Shown one piece after another: positions 27,834 through 36,575 of a stretch of 64,000 bases of DNA (the stretch's first letter is position 1; every line of letters starts with the position of its first letter). The notes below the pieces were generated by a model, which made no database searches, was not told the DNA's origin, and saw nothing but the letters and a program-made list of their open reading frames with translations. A program made the translations under genes and the position numbers. Source of the DNA: Gammaproteobacteria bacterium (GTDB lineage Bacteria; Pseudomonadota; Gammaproteobacteria; Pseudomonadales; Halieaceae); NCBI GenBank assembly GCA_024742415.1, contig JANSYN010000002.1, positions 248,001 through 312,000 on the forward strand, read 5' to 3'.

Positions 27834-28848
27834 CCACGTCACGGTCTATCGTGCCTTGCACGTAGGCGAGCTTTTCCTTCACTGCCTGACTCAGCACAAA
27901 CGGATAGGGCTCGCCACAGCCCAGGCTCTGGTTCATTTCGTTAATCCCTGCAATGAGCCCTGACCACTGCTCCAGCATGCCGGTGATATCCGTGGCCACC
28001 TCGGGAAACGGAAACAGACCGTAAGCCACTGCGGTTTCCATGGCATCACGGATGTGCAGCAAGTGGGCAAAGCACTCGGCCCAGTCTTCCATCGGATGAC
28101 TCGCCGCGTAGGCGCTGATATAGCGTTGGTTCCAATTGGCGGGCGCGCCATGTTTGTAATAGCTGTCTACCGCCGCGCCATAGTCTGCGCCCGGGTCTCC
28201 AAACTGTTGCGTGAAGCTCGCAATATCGGTGACCAGTTGTGGATAGAAGTAGTGTCCGGCCTCATGTCTGAAATGTCCCAGCAGGGTGCGGTAAGACTCC
28301 CCCATCAATTCCTGCTGCTCCATGCGTTCAACCGCTTCGGCTTCCAGCACGTTCACGGTGATCAAACCATCGTGATGGCCCGTGGTCACAAAGTGTAAGT
28401 CCACCTCGGGGTGACTGCGTTTGTCTTCGATAAAGTCAAAGCGCATCCCCCCGGAGAATCCGTTCTCAACCTTACCCACAAACAGCCCCAACCCCGCCAC
28501 ACCCGCTAACATGCGCCGCTTGGCTACCTCAAGGCGACGCCAGCGCAGTATGTTTTCCAACCGGCCTACATTGGGGATTGTCCTGTTCAGCCGGCAGCCG
28601 CTGCAGCGGGCTTGTGGGGGCAGGCCAACCGCGTCTTCTACCAGCCCGTTGCAAACGTGAAACTCCACACGGTTGGGACACAAGCGGTAAGCAATACCGG
28701 CCGCATCGCGGTACAGGCCGTCGTCTGACGGCGTGACGAAATACATACGCAGCAACAGCGGGTCAAAGCCCAACACGCGCCCACAGTTGAAGCACTGCAT
28801 GTGATGCGACATAACACGTTGTGAGCATTCGCAGTAGAACTGCTGCAT
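27820..28848 (-). CDS. Zinc-ribbon HEXXH metallopeptidase of the Anbu cluster
   Basis: The 342-residue protein begins with a cysteine-rich zinc-ribbon region (C6, C8, C19, C22, then C82 and C85 among others). The catalytic motif is HEAGH at 195-199, and a downstream HPMEDWAECFAH segment (251-262) supplies the third ligand and a conserved glutamate. This matches the putative zinc-binding metallopeptidase family (PF10005) that travels with Anbu, ATP-grasp and alpha-E genes. There is no signal peptide, so it should act in the cytosol. It begins two bases after the alpha-E stop codon, and its 3' end overlaps that of Anbu. It could process the product or a protein target of the ligase. Confidence 0.88.
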   Translation of the reverse strand: MQQFYCECSQRVMSHHMQCFNCGRVLGFDPLLLRMYFVTPSDDGLYRDAAGIAYRLCPNRVEFHVCNGLVEDAVGLPPQARCSGCRLNRTIPNVGRLENILRWRRLEVAKRRMLAGVAGLGLFVGKVENGFSGGMRFDFIEDKRSHPEVDLHFVTTGHHDGLITVNVLEAEAVERMEQQELMGESYRTLLGHFRHEAGHYFYPQLVTDIASFTQQFGDPGADYGAAVDSYYKHGAPANWNQRYISAYAASHPMEDWAECFAHLLHIRDAMETAVAYGLFPFPEVATDITGMLEQWSGLIAGINEMNQSLGCGEPYPFVLSQAVKEKLAYVQGTIDRDVASRS

Positions 28849-28850
28849 GG

Positions 28851-29792
28851 CTAGAACTCCTGGTGGAACCAGGTCTCGTCGATGGCCTTGTGCACGACCT
28901 GTACATCAGCCTGAAGGTCATCAAGAAACGCATGCAGTGATGCCGTCTCCGCAGTGGTTGCTGATATATCGATGCGATAGCGCCTCAACCGTCTGATCGT
29001 GCTGCGCACGGCCTTGAGCGCTTTTTCGTTTGCTGGCAGTAACTGCATGCTGGCCTCCAGCTCGAGCAGGCTGTGCACCAGGGCCCGCGGAAAGTGTCTG
29101 TCACGCAGCAGGAACTCAACCACGTTTCGGGGTGTAACACTGGATTGCACTCTCAGTCGATACATCTGGTAAGCACTAAGTGACTGTAACACGCTACTCC
29201 ATAGAACATTCTGGTAAGGCAGGGTTTCTTCTCCACCCTGCAAGAGCTTTTCCGTGCCCACGTCTATAAAACGCGAAGACATATCCACCCGCTCCAGCAT
29301 GCGGCCCACGCGCAGGAACTGGTAGGCCTCGTCATGGCTCATCGTACCGGACAACATGCCGGTAATTTGCTGGCAAGACTTGATTACGCTGTTGAGAACG
29401 GAATGTCGAGAGCTGCGCGGCAGACCCTTGGTGGAACGGCGCGCAACGCTCAGGTACAGACTGTTAACTTGCTCCCACGCTTCGCTGGGAAGCACCTCAC
29501 GTGTCGTTCGCATGTTCTCCCGTGCAAACGTCAGCGAACTGACCAGCGATGAGGGGTTCTCGCGATCGATGAACATATACCGCACGACGTTGTTCTCATT
29601 GACGCCGCCGGGCAGGGACTCAAACGCTTCGCGCGCGCTCAGCACGTCCAATAGCAAACCCCAGTCCGGCCTTGCCTCGCCGGGCAGGTCAAGGCTGGAC
29701 AGGTGCTGCACCAGCAGCAGGCGCGCCGTATCCTCCGCGCGCTCAAGATAACGTGCCAGCCAATAGGTTCTCTCTGCAACTCTCGATAGCAT
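28851..29792 (-). CDS. Alpha-E domain protein
   Basis: This 313-residue all-helical protein begins MLSRVAERTYWLARYLERAED, the signature of the alpha-E (DUF403) family, and contains the matching LRVGRMLERVDMSSR segment near the middle. The arrangement of conserved arginines and glutamates suggests an active or binding site, but no reaction is known. The family nearly always sits next to a circularly permuted ATP-grasp gene. Here its ATG overlaps the ATP-grasp stop as TAATG, so the two are translationally coupled. It is thought to act with the ligase in building a peptide or amide; that is inference from the family. Confidence 0.93.
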   Translation of the reverse strand: MLSRVAERTYWLARYLERAEDTARLLLVQHLSSLDLPGEARPDWGLLLDVLSAREAFESLPGGVNENNVVRYMFIDRENPSSLVSSLTFARENMRTTREVLPSEAWEQVNSLYLSVARRSTKGLPRSSRHSVLNSVIKSCQQITGMLSGTMSHDEAYQFLRVGRMLERVDMSSRFIDVGTEKLLQGGEETLPYQNVLWSSVLQSLSAYQMYRLRVQSSVTPRNVVEFLLRDRHFPRALVHSLLELEASMQLLPANEKALKAVRSTIRRLRRYRIDISATTAETASLHAFLDDLQADVQVVHKAIDETWFHQEF

Positions 29793-31342
29793 TAGCGTTT
29801 ACCGCCCATGTCTACAATCCAGGTATCCTTGCTGCCACCGCCCTGGGATGAGTTCACCACCAAAGAGCCCTTGCGCAGCGCCACACGCGTCAGACCACCC
29901 GCTGTTACGTAGCTCTCCTTACCCTGAAGAACAAAAGGACGCAGGTCCAGATGCCGGGGCTCTATGGATCGTCCACATAGCGTGGCCGCTGTTGAAAGTG
30001 CCAACGTAGGCTGCGCAATATAGTTGCGCGGGTTTTTCTTGATCAGCGCCGCCATCTTTTCCCGCTCGGCCCTGGTGGACTTGGGGCCAATCAACATGCC
30101 ATAGCCACCAGACTCGGCGGCAGGCTTCACCACCAGTGATTTCAGATTGTCTAACACGTACTTCATCTGTTTCGGGTCATTGCACAGGTAAGAGGGCACG
30201 TTGGGCAGGATGGGGTCCTCGTCCAGGTAATACTTGATGATCTGGGGAACATAGGTGTAGATGACTTTGTCATCGGCAAGGCCCGAGCCCGGCGCGTTCG
30301 CCATACCCACCTTGCCATTTCGCCAGGCGCGAAACAGCCCGGGCGTGCCAAGCAGGGACGTCGGCACAAACACCTCAGGGTCCATGTAGTCATCATTGAT
30401 ACGGCGGTAAATAACATCCAGCCGCTCCAGCCCGCGGATCGTGCGCATGAACACGTTGTCGTCGCTGTCGACCACAAGATCGGACCCCTCTACCAACTCC
30501 GCACCCATGCGCTGGGCCAGGTACGCGTGCTCGAAGTACGCAGAGTTGTAGATACCCGGTGTTAACACGGCTATCTCGGGCTTCTTCACACGGCGTGGCG
30601 ACAATGAGGCCAGCATATCGAACAGCTTCGAGGGATAGTCGCCCACAGGCTCAATGGAATACTTGTCGAACAGTTGCGGCAGCACGCGTTTTGAAACCGC
30701 GCGATTCTCAAGCATGTAGGAGACGCCCGATGGCACGCGCAAATTGTCTTCCAGCACATAGAACCTGCCATCGCCATCGCGCACCAGGTCAGTGCCACAG
30801 ATATGCGCCCAAACGCCGTAGCGCGGTTTGGCTCCCATACATTGCTTGAAGTAGCTGGGCGAGCTGTCGATCAGCTCGCTGGGAACAATACCATCCTTGA
30901 TCACCTTACGCTTGTTATACAGGTCATTTATGAACATGTTCAGTGCCGTCAGGCGCTGTACCAGTCCCGCCTCAACACTCTTCCACTCATTGAGGGAAAT
31001 AATTCTCGGCAGCACGTCAAACGGCCAGGCGCGATCGATGTTCTCACCTTCGCTATAAACCGTAAAGCTGATGCCCATCTGCTGGATGGCAAGGTTTGCC
31101 GCCTGCTGCACAGACTGCAGCTTTCTCATGGAGTTCGCCTCTACATGCGACACGAGACTGCGTGCAACAGCCCGGGCGTTGCCTGGAGAACTGATCGTTT
31201 CATCGTAAAAATCGCCGGGGTCATACTGGCTCCAGTCAACGCCAGCTTTGCTGCGCTTGTAGGAGGCCGGTGCCTTGATACGGGCCTTTACCCCGGCTTT
31301 GGACCTGGATGTAGCTGTTGCTTCGACTTTCGGTTCCGTCAT
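29792..31342 (-). CDS. Circularly permuted type 2 ATP-grasp ligase
   Basis: The 516-residue protein matches the circularly permuted ATP-grasp family (DUF404/DUF407). A basic N-terminal leader of about 35 residues precedes DEMxx-type FYDETISS. ATP-binding and metal sites are suggested by VLEDNLRVPSGVSYMLENR, by GSDLVV and IYRRINDDYMDP, and by VVKPAAESGGYGMLIG. Such enzymes form carboxylate-amine bonds with ATP. It follows the phosphorylase gene by 79 bases, which could hold an internal promoter, and is coupled to the alpha-E gene. The Lys/Arg-rich leader is longer than I expect for the family. The acceptor is unknown. Confidence 0.92.
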   Translation of the reverse strand: MTEPKVEATATSRSKAGVKARIKAPASYKRSKAGVDWSQYDPGDFYDETISSPGNARAVARSLVSHVEANSMRKLQSVQQAANLAIQQMGISFTVYSEGENIDRAWPFDVLPRIISLNEWKSVEAGLVQRLTALNMFINDLYNKRKVIKDGIVPSELIDSSPSYFKQCMGAKPRYGVWAHICGTDLVRDGDGRFYVLEDNLRVPSGVSYMLENRAVSKRVLPQLFDKYSIEPVGDYPSKLFDMLASLSPRRVKKPEIAVLTPGIYNSAYFEHAYLAQRMGAELVEGSDLVVDSDDNVFMRTIRGLERLDVIYRRINDDYMDPEVFVPTSLLGTPGLFRAWRNGKVGMANAPGSGLADDKVIYTYVPQIIKYYLDEDPILPNVPSYLCNDPKQMKYVLDNLKSLVVKPAAESGGYGMLIGPKSTRAEREKMAALIKKNPRNYIAQPTLALSTAATLCGRSIEPRHLDLRPFVLQGKESYVTAGGLTRVALRKGSLVVNSSQGGGSKDTWIVDMGGKR

Positions 31343-31421
31343 GCGAATTCTACCGCCTCTGCGCCGTGATACTTACCATAACATGCCATTCAATACCTGC
31401 ACCTGCTGTGCAGCCACGCGT

Positions 31422-33176
31422 TCATACGTTGCTGATCCACACCGTCTGGTAAGGACGCAGCACCAACCGGGTTTCATGTGCTGCGAACTGCCTTTGCTCG
31501 ATCAGGTCATGCCACTGCTGCGCATCGATCAGGTTGATTTCTGACAGCAGTAACTCCTGCGGTGAATCGGTGATGTTGCTGATGCAAAAAATACTCTGCG
31601 ATCGATCAATACTCTGGCGCCAGAATCCAAACATGGGCGTACCGAACTGCAAAGTGAACTGCGTGGCATTGGGATGAAAGGCCGGCTGCGCTGCGCGTAG
31701 CTGCAACAGTGCCGTTAGCCTGGCGAACAAGCGGCCATGATGGCTGTGCGCATCATCGAGCTGCTGCGACAGGATGCCGAAATCCCACTGGTGCCGGTTG
31801 ATGGCACGAAAATGGCCGCTGTTTTCAACGCGGGCATAGTCGTTGCGGGTGCCCAGCAAACTGTGCAGGTAGACACCGGGAATACCTTCCAGGGCAAACA
31901 TAATAGCATGTGCGCAAATAAAGCGGTCCTCACCCCACTGGTCGGCACCCTGCAGCGTTCCCTGCAGAGCATCGTACAGCGATATGTTGATCTCATACGG
32001 CTTCTGCGCGCCGCCTTCCAAAGCGCGATACGACACATGACCGCCAAAGCGTTGCATGGTGCTGATCAAACGCTCCATCTCTTCATCTGATAACAACCCC
32101 TCGGCAGGTCGCAGGCCAATACCGTCATGTGAAGCAATAAAATTAAAGTAGGCCGTGCCATTGCGCGCGGGCGGCATACTCATCAACCACTGTTTGAGGT
32201 AGCTGCAATCGCCTGACACCAGCGTATGCAACAGGAGTGGCGGCAACGAAAAGTTGTAGACCCAATGCGCTTCATTGGCGTTGCCAAAGTAGGACAGGTT
32301 CTCGCGATTGGGTATGTTGGTTTCGGTAACCAGCACCGCATCTTCTCGGGCATGCTCCACCAGGGTGCGCAGCAGCCTGACGATCTCATGGGTTTGATCA
32401 AGGTTAAGGCAGGAGGTTCCCGGCACCTTCCACAGGAAGGCGACCGCGTCCAGGCGGAAGATACGCACACCTTCATCGAGATACTGACGCACAATAGAGA
32501 CAAACTGCCTGAGCACTTCCGGATTGCGAAAGTCGAGATCGACCTGGTCATGACTGAACGTGCACCAGACGTGGCGTTCGCCATCAATCGCTTCGACCGC
32601 GCGCAGCAGTTCGGACGTTCTGGGTCTGACCACGGCGCTATGGTCATCCCCGGGGTTGGCTGTCACGAAATACCCCCTGCCCGGCTCTTCATTTTTCAGG
32701 AAGTTCTCAAACCACAGGCTGCGACTCGAACAGTGATTGATGACCAGGTCAGCCATCAGGTCATAGCCCTGTGCCAGGGCGTTGATATCGCTCCAACTGC
32801 CCAGGGCCTCGTTCACGCTGGAGTAATCCAACACAGAAAATCCGTCATCGGAGCTCCACGGGTAAAACGGCAAGACGTGCACGGCGCTGACAACGCCCTG
32901 GGTATATTCATCGAGGAAGCGGCGCAGCGTCACCAGGGGTTTCTCATCCTCGGCCAGCAGGCTGTCGCCATAGGTAATCATTACCACATCGCGCTCATCC
33001 CAATGATTGCCGCCAGGAGCGTGCAACTCCTCGAACGGCGCAAGCCGCATCAACCTGACAAGCGCATGCGCGAGCTCGGCAGTGCTTTGCGCCACCGGAG
33101 TGTCCGCGTAGATAGCATCCAGATGCTGCGTCACGCGCTCGTAAAGAGTATTGGTTACCGGCTCAGCCTGTAGCAT
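31422..33176 (-). CDS. GH13_18 sugar phosphorylase, predicted glucosylglycerate phosphorylase
   Basis: The 584-residue enzyme belongs to the sucrose phosphorylase family. Catalytic residues are the nucleophile D243 in [11 protein letters not shown], the acid/base E285 in VTETNIPN and the transition-state aspartate D351 in [10 protein letters not shown]. Sucrose phosphorylases are nearer 490 residues, while the 580-residue class includes E. coli YcjM and glucosylglycerate phosphorylases. The neighbours make glucosylglycerate and phosphorylate glycerate, which strongly favours the reaction glucosylglycerate + phosphate to glucose-1-phosphate + D-glycerate. The enzyme is cytosolic. It starts five bases after the gpgS stop. 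Sucrose or glucosylglycerol cannot be excluded from sequence alone. Confidence 0.85.
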   Translation of the reverse strand: MLQAEPVTNTLYERVTQHLDAIYADTPVAQSTAELAHALVRLMRLAPFEELHAPGGNHWDERDVVMITYGDSLLAEDEKPLVTLRRFLDEYTQGVVSAVHVLPFYPWSSDDGFSVLDYSSVNEALGSWSDINALAQGYDLMADLVINHCSSRSLWFENFLKNEEPGRGYFVTANPGDDHSAVVRPRTSELLRAVEAIDGERHVWCTFSHDQVDLDFRNPEVLRQFVSIVRQYLDEGVRIFRLDAVAFLWKVPGTSCLNLDQTHEIVRLLRTLVEHAREDAVLVTETNIPNRENLSYFGNANEAHWVYNFSLPPLLLHTLVSGDCSYLKQWLMSMPPARNGTAYFNFIASHDGIGLRPAEGLLSDEEMERLISTMQRFGGHVSYRALEGGAQKPYEINISLYDALQGTLQGADQWGEDRFICAHAIMFALEGIPGVYLHSLLGTRNDYARVENSGHFRAINRHQWDFGILSQQLDDAHSHHGRLFARLTALLQLRAAQPAFHPNATQFTLQFGTPMFGFWRQSIDRSQSIFCISNITDSPQELLLSEINLIDAQQWHDLIEQRQFAAHETRLVLRPYQTVWISNV

Positions 33177-33181
33177 GACAA

Positions 33182-34408
33182 TCAGCCTTCACTAAACTCG
33201 CGGCAGTCCGCTTCTACCGCGTCCCGCAGTTGATCCAGGATATCCGGTATCGCGCTGATGACACGTGACCAGCTCGGGATGAACGGACGCTCCATAGGAC
33301 GATCAAGAAATGCCTCACCCGCCTTCATGATGTTTTCGGCAAACAGCTCCACTGCCTGTTCTTCTGCGTGAATGTCGAGCGACAGGCCATTCATGACCGC
33401 GTCATTGTGATAGGTCTCAACAAAATCCAGGGCAATGCGATAGTAGGTGGCCTTGAGCGAGCGAAAGGTTTCCGTGTTGAAGGTTATGCCGCGCGTGGCC
33501 AGCTTGCGAAACAGGGCCTTGGATATATCAATCGACATCTTGGACAGCCCGCCGCTGTCGTCGTCGGCAGACAGGCTCTGGTGTTTGTGGTCGTACACGT
33601 CTGCGATGTCAGCCTGGCACAACCTGTTCTTGGCATAGTTGCGGTACATCTCTGAGAGCACGCCGATTTCTAACCCCCAATCGCTGGGAATGAGAATGTC
33701 ATTGAGCACGTCGCGGCGGAAGGAAAACTCGCCCGCCAGCGGGTAGCGGAAGCTGTCCATGTATTCCAGGTACTCCATGTCTCCCAGGGTTTTTTTCAAT
33801 GCGCGCAGCAGCGGAGTCACCAACAGGCGGCTGACGCGTCCGTTGATTTTGGAATCGGCAACACGCGCATAATAGCCTTTGCAGAATTCGTAGTTGAATC
33901 GGGGGTGGGCCACCGGGTAGATCAGGCGCGCCAGGAGCGAGCGCTGATAGGTCACGATATCGCAATCATGCAGCGCGACTGACTCAGCGCGATTGGCGGC
34001 CAGCGTGTATCCCATGCAATACCACACGTTGCGGCCCTTTCCCAGTTCGCGCGGTGCCAGGCCCTGCGCCTGGAGTAACTGGTCAATCGCCTGCAGGCGC
34101 GGCCCGTCATTCCACAGCACGCGGTGGTGCTGGGGCAGCCGCCCGAAAAAATGCAGTGCCTTGCGAAACTCCTCCTGGTCGGCCCTGTCCAGCCCGATGA
34201 CGATCTCTGAAAGATACGGCACCTGTGTCAGTTCATCGATTATCCTGGGCAGGGCCTCTCCCTGTAGCTCGGAGTACAGCGAGGGCAAAATCAGCGCCAT
34301 GGGGCGGCGTGCAGAGAAAGTGACAAGCTCGGCTTCCAGTTCCGCCAGCGGGCGGTCCGCCAGGTTGTGCAGCGTCGTAATGATGCCGTTCTGATAAAAG
34401 TCACCCAT
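33182..34408 (-). CDS. gpgS: Glucosyl-3-phosphoglycerate synthase, GT81
   Basis: The 408-residue GT-A glycosyltransferase transfers glucose from NDP-glucose to 3-phosphoglycerate. The metal-binding DCD motif lies at 148-150 ([11 protein letters not shown]). [11 protein letters not shown] before it and [23 protein letters not shown] and VYDHKHQ after it match GpgS, including a metal-binding histidine in the last. The product, glucosyl-3-phosphoglycerate, is the precursor of the compatible solute glucosylglycerate. The gene starts three bases after the phosphatase stop. Similar mannosyl-phosphoglycerate synthases exist, but the sequence style and phosphorylase neighbour favour glucose. Confidence 0.9.
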   Translation of the reverse strand: MGDFYQNGIITTLHNLADRPLAELEAELVTFSARRPMALILPSLYSELQGEALPRIIDELTQVPYLSEIVIGLDRADQEEFRKALHFFGRLPQHHRVLWNDGPRLQAIDQLLQAQGLAPRELGKGRNVWYCMGYTLAANRAESVALHDCDIVTYQRSLLARLIYPVAHPRFNYEFCKGYYARVADSKINGRVSRLLVTPLLRALKKTLGDMEYLEYMDSFRYPLAGEFSFRRDVLNDILIPSDWGLEIGVLSEMYRNYAKNRLCQADIADVYDHKHQSLSADDDSGGLSKMSIDISKALFRKLATRGITFNTETFRSLKATYYRIALDFVETYHNDAVMNGLSLDIHAEEQAVELFAENIMKAGEAFLDRPMERPFIPSWSRVISAIPDILDQLRDAVEADCREFSEG

Positions 34409-34411
34409 TGC

Positions 34412-35263
34412 TCAAGACCCTTTTCTTGTAAACCCGTTGTTTTCCAACCATTGCAATACACCCTCGGCCCAACCCGCGGGGCCAAAACTTTCGCTATAAA
34501 ACGCAGGCTCTGCCCTGCTCAGAGACACAAACCCATGCACCGGCGAGCGCACCAGCAATGCGCTGCCAGCGGCTTCGAGCATCTGCCTGTCGTTCTCAGC
34601 ATCACCGACCGCAAGGTCATGGATAACCGCAGCGGGGTGGTTTTCCTGGTAGCGTTCGCGCAACCACAGCAATGCGCGACCCTTGCTGGCATCGGCGCAC
34701 ACACTCATAAAACGCCCACCGCGCTGCACGCTGGCTCCAGCCTGCTCAAGGCGCTGCACAAAGCGCTGTTTGGTCTCTTCATCTGCCAACCAACGCACCG
34801 GCTCACTGTAGTCTCGCGCGTTGGCCTGTGCAGCACGGTGCTCATCGAGCCCTGTCATCTGCATGATGCCGTCAACCCCTGCCCGGGAGAAATAGTCGAA
34901 ACTGCCGGGAAACTCAGGCTCAAGTTGTTGCAACAGTGCAACCCAGTGGCTGCGCGGCGGACAGGTTGAATACACCCAGTAGCCCTCGCGCTGCGTTGCT
35001 GCCGGAGGCATCGTGGCAAAGTAATTGACTGGAATATATACCGCAGCGCCATTTTCGCTGATGAACGGATGGGTATTGGCGAGTTCTTCGCGCAAGGCCA
35101 TGATCTCGGCGCGCGTCTTGCTCGATACCAAAATCAGCGGAATATTGGCTGCCTGCAGAGCTTCGATTGCGGGCAGCGCCGCATCGAAGCGGTAGCTGTG
35201 GTGGTCCAGCAGGGAGCCATCAAGGTCACTGAAAACCAGTGCGGCGCGCTGCACGGTGCTCAT
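34412..35263 (-). CDS. Glucosyl/mannosyl-3-phosphoglycerate phosphatase, HAD Cof-type
   Basis: From the ATG at 35263 this 283-residue protein has HAD motif I FSDLDGSLLD (nucleophile D13), motif II LVSSKT, and motif IV VGDAENDRQML. It belongs to the mannosyl-3-phosphoglycerate phosphatase (YedP) branch, which also accepts the glucosyl form. It would remove phosphate to give glucosylglycerate. The start is fixed by an ATGA overlap with the stop of the glycerate kinase gene; a GTG six codons earlier is less likely. Confidence 0.88.
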   Translation of the reverse strand: MSTVQRAALVFSDLDGSLLDHHSYRFDAALPAIEALQAANIPLILVSSKTRAEIMALREELANTHPFISENGAAVYIPVNYFATMPPAATQREGYWVYSTCPPRSHWVALLQQLEPEFPGSFDYFSRAGVDGIMQMTGLDEHRAAQANARDYSEPVRWLADEETKQRFVQRLEQAGASVQRGGRFMSVCADASKGRALLWLRERYQENHPAAVIHDLAVGDAENDRQMLEAAGSALLVRSPVHGFVSLSRAEPAFYSESFGPAGWAEGVLQWLENNGFTRKGS

Positions 35264-36192
35264 GCCTGCACCCCACTGCACGGTTGCAGGTACTGGACAA
35301 TATGCCGCTCCTGGTCAAGTTTGAACAGGTGATCGACCACACCTGGCAGGCGTTGCAGGCAGTCCCGGGTAATGCGCTCGTAATGCTGGATGAAGCGCCG
35401 CAGCGCCGCGTCGTCCATGATGCTGTTTGGACCGGATGCCGTCACGCTGCTGGCAAGCTTGCGCTCTTGTTCCCGGCGCCAGCGGAACACACAGTCGAAC
35501 GAGGGCGCCGCAAGCATTATCCACTGGTCTACCAGTGCATACAGCGGCGGGAACTGCCGCTCCAGCACGCCGTTGCAGTAATTGCGCCAGAGTCCATGCG
35601 GATCGAACTGACGCTCAAGGCTGTTGATCGCCGGCTGCAGCGCCGCTGGTGTTTGCGGCGCCGCGCCCAGGCACCAGCCCTCCAGAATGACCACGTCCAC
35701 AGGGGTGTCCGCGCCTATGGAGTCAGCCTGCGGGTGGCGATCGTCCTTTGCCTTGTCAAAGCGCGGGATGGCCACCGGTGTGGTTCTGTTGACATCGAGC
35801 AACGCTGTTAGCGTGGCCTGCAGCAGCGGCATGTCATGCGTGCCCGGCACGCCACGTGTGCGCAACAGGGGGTGTACCGACTGCGCGAGGGCCTGGCGCT
35901 GTGTGGCGGTAAGATAGAAATCGTCAATCGACAGCGCAACCGCGCTGCGGCCGTGTTCCTGGCGCAGCAGGTTTGCCAGCAGATCTGACAATGTGGTCTT
36001 GCCTGAGCCCTGGCAACCGTTGAGGCCCACCAGCACCGGGCGGCCCGCGTCAATCTGGTGCACGGCTAATGCCTGTGCGAGTGGCGCGAACCATTTGAGT
36101 GCACCCGGCAGGTAATCCGGCGCCAGCTGGTGCCTGGCCAGCAAGGCTTGCTGCCACTTGGGCATCGCCCCTTGACTTGATTCTGGCCCCAT
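35260..36192 (-). CDS. D-glycerate 3-kinase-type glycerate kinase
   Basis: The 310-residue P-loop kinase has Walker A GCQGSGKTTLSDLL near residue 60 and the IDDFYLT motif of the plant GLYK/YggC group, followed by VILEGWCLG. It would phosphorylate D-glycerate, probably to 3-phosphoglycerate. In this operon it would return the glycerate freed by the phosphorylase to GpgS or to glycolysis, closing a cycle. It is the first gene of the leftward operon and divergent from the cryptochrome gene across 383 bases. A second in-frame ATG ten codons in is possible. Confidence 0.87.
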   Translation of the reverse strand: MGPESSQGAMPKWQQALLARHQLAPDYLPGALKWFAPLAQALAVHQIDAGRPVLVGLNGCQGSGKTTLSDLLANLLRQEHGRSAVALSIDDFYLTATQRQALAQSVHPLLRTRGVPGTHDMPLLQATLTALLDVNRTTPVAIPRFDKAKDDRHPQADSIGADTPVDVVILEGWCLGAAPQTPAALQPAINSLERQFDPHGLWRNYCNGVLERQFPPLYALVDQWIMLAAPSFDCVFRWRREQERKLASSVTASGPNSIMDDAALRRFIQHYERITRDCLQRLPGVVDHLFKLDQERHIVQYLQPCSGVQA

Positions 36193-36575
36193 TCGCGGTT
36201 GCTTTCCTTAATCCTGCTGCACTGTGGACATGATCATGACACTATCGGCCAGATACGAAGCAGAAACCATGCCAACAAGCACCAATTTGGTGATCGGGCG
36301 CCCGGTGTGAGGTACGCCGCGCACCATTCACACCTGCGTCACTTGCCACTGCGTCGCGCATGGCCGCCAACGGCTGTGTCTCCCGCGCACGCCGCTGGCG
36401 TGTGTGGGACAATCACCGCGCATGGCCATTCCGGCAAACACTGCGGCGTTTTGCAATCCGCCGGCAGCGGCATGACGTACTAGCCTTAACCTACCAGACA
36501 TGACTTACTGGACATAACGTACTGAACTTGACGTTCTACGGGAACACACAGGGCCACCCCTGAAACAGGTATTTT
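36193..36575. promoter_or_regulatory. Divergent promoter region, glucosylglycerate/Anbu operon and cryptochrome
   Basis: No gene is supported in these 383 bases. The left end must hold the promoter of the leftward operon. The right end carries five tandem 14-bp repeats next to the cryptochrome gene. A TTGACG within the last repeat could double as a -35 element. Confidence 0.45.
36471..36540 (+). repeat. Five tandem 14-bp direct repeats before cryptochrome-DASH
   Basis: Units start at 36471, 36485, 36499, 36513 and 36527, exactly 14 bases apart. The consensus by eye is CATGACGTACTGGA; units 1, 3 and 4 match it at 11-13 positions, units 2 and 5 less well. The invariant core is C(A/T)T(G/A)AC followed by TACT-like bases. 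The array ends 35 bases before the cryptochrome ATG. Regular spacing and uneven conservation suggest an iterated regulator site, for which light-responsive MerR-type (CarH/LitR) control would be one candidate; a simple satellite is the alternative. Confidence 0.7.

Noticed and set aside
32226-33173. 315-residue open frame on the plus strand
   Set aside because: It is the antisense shadow of the GH13_18 phosphorylase gene.
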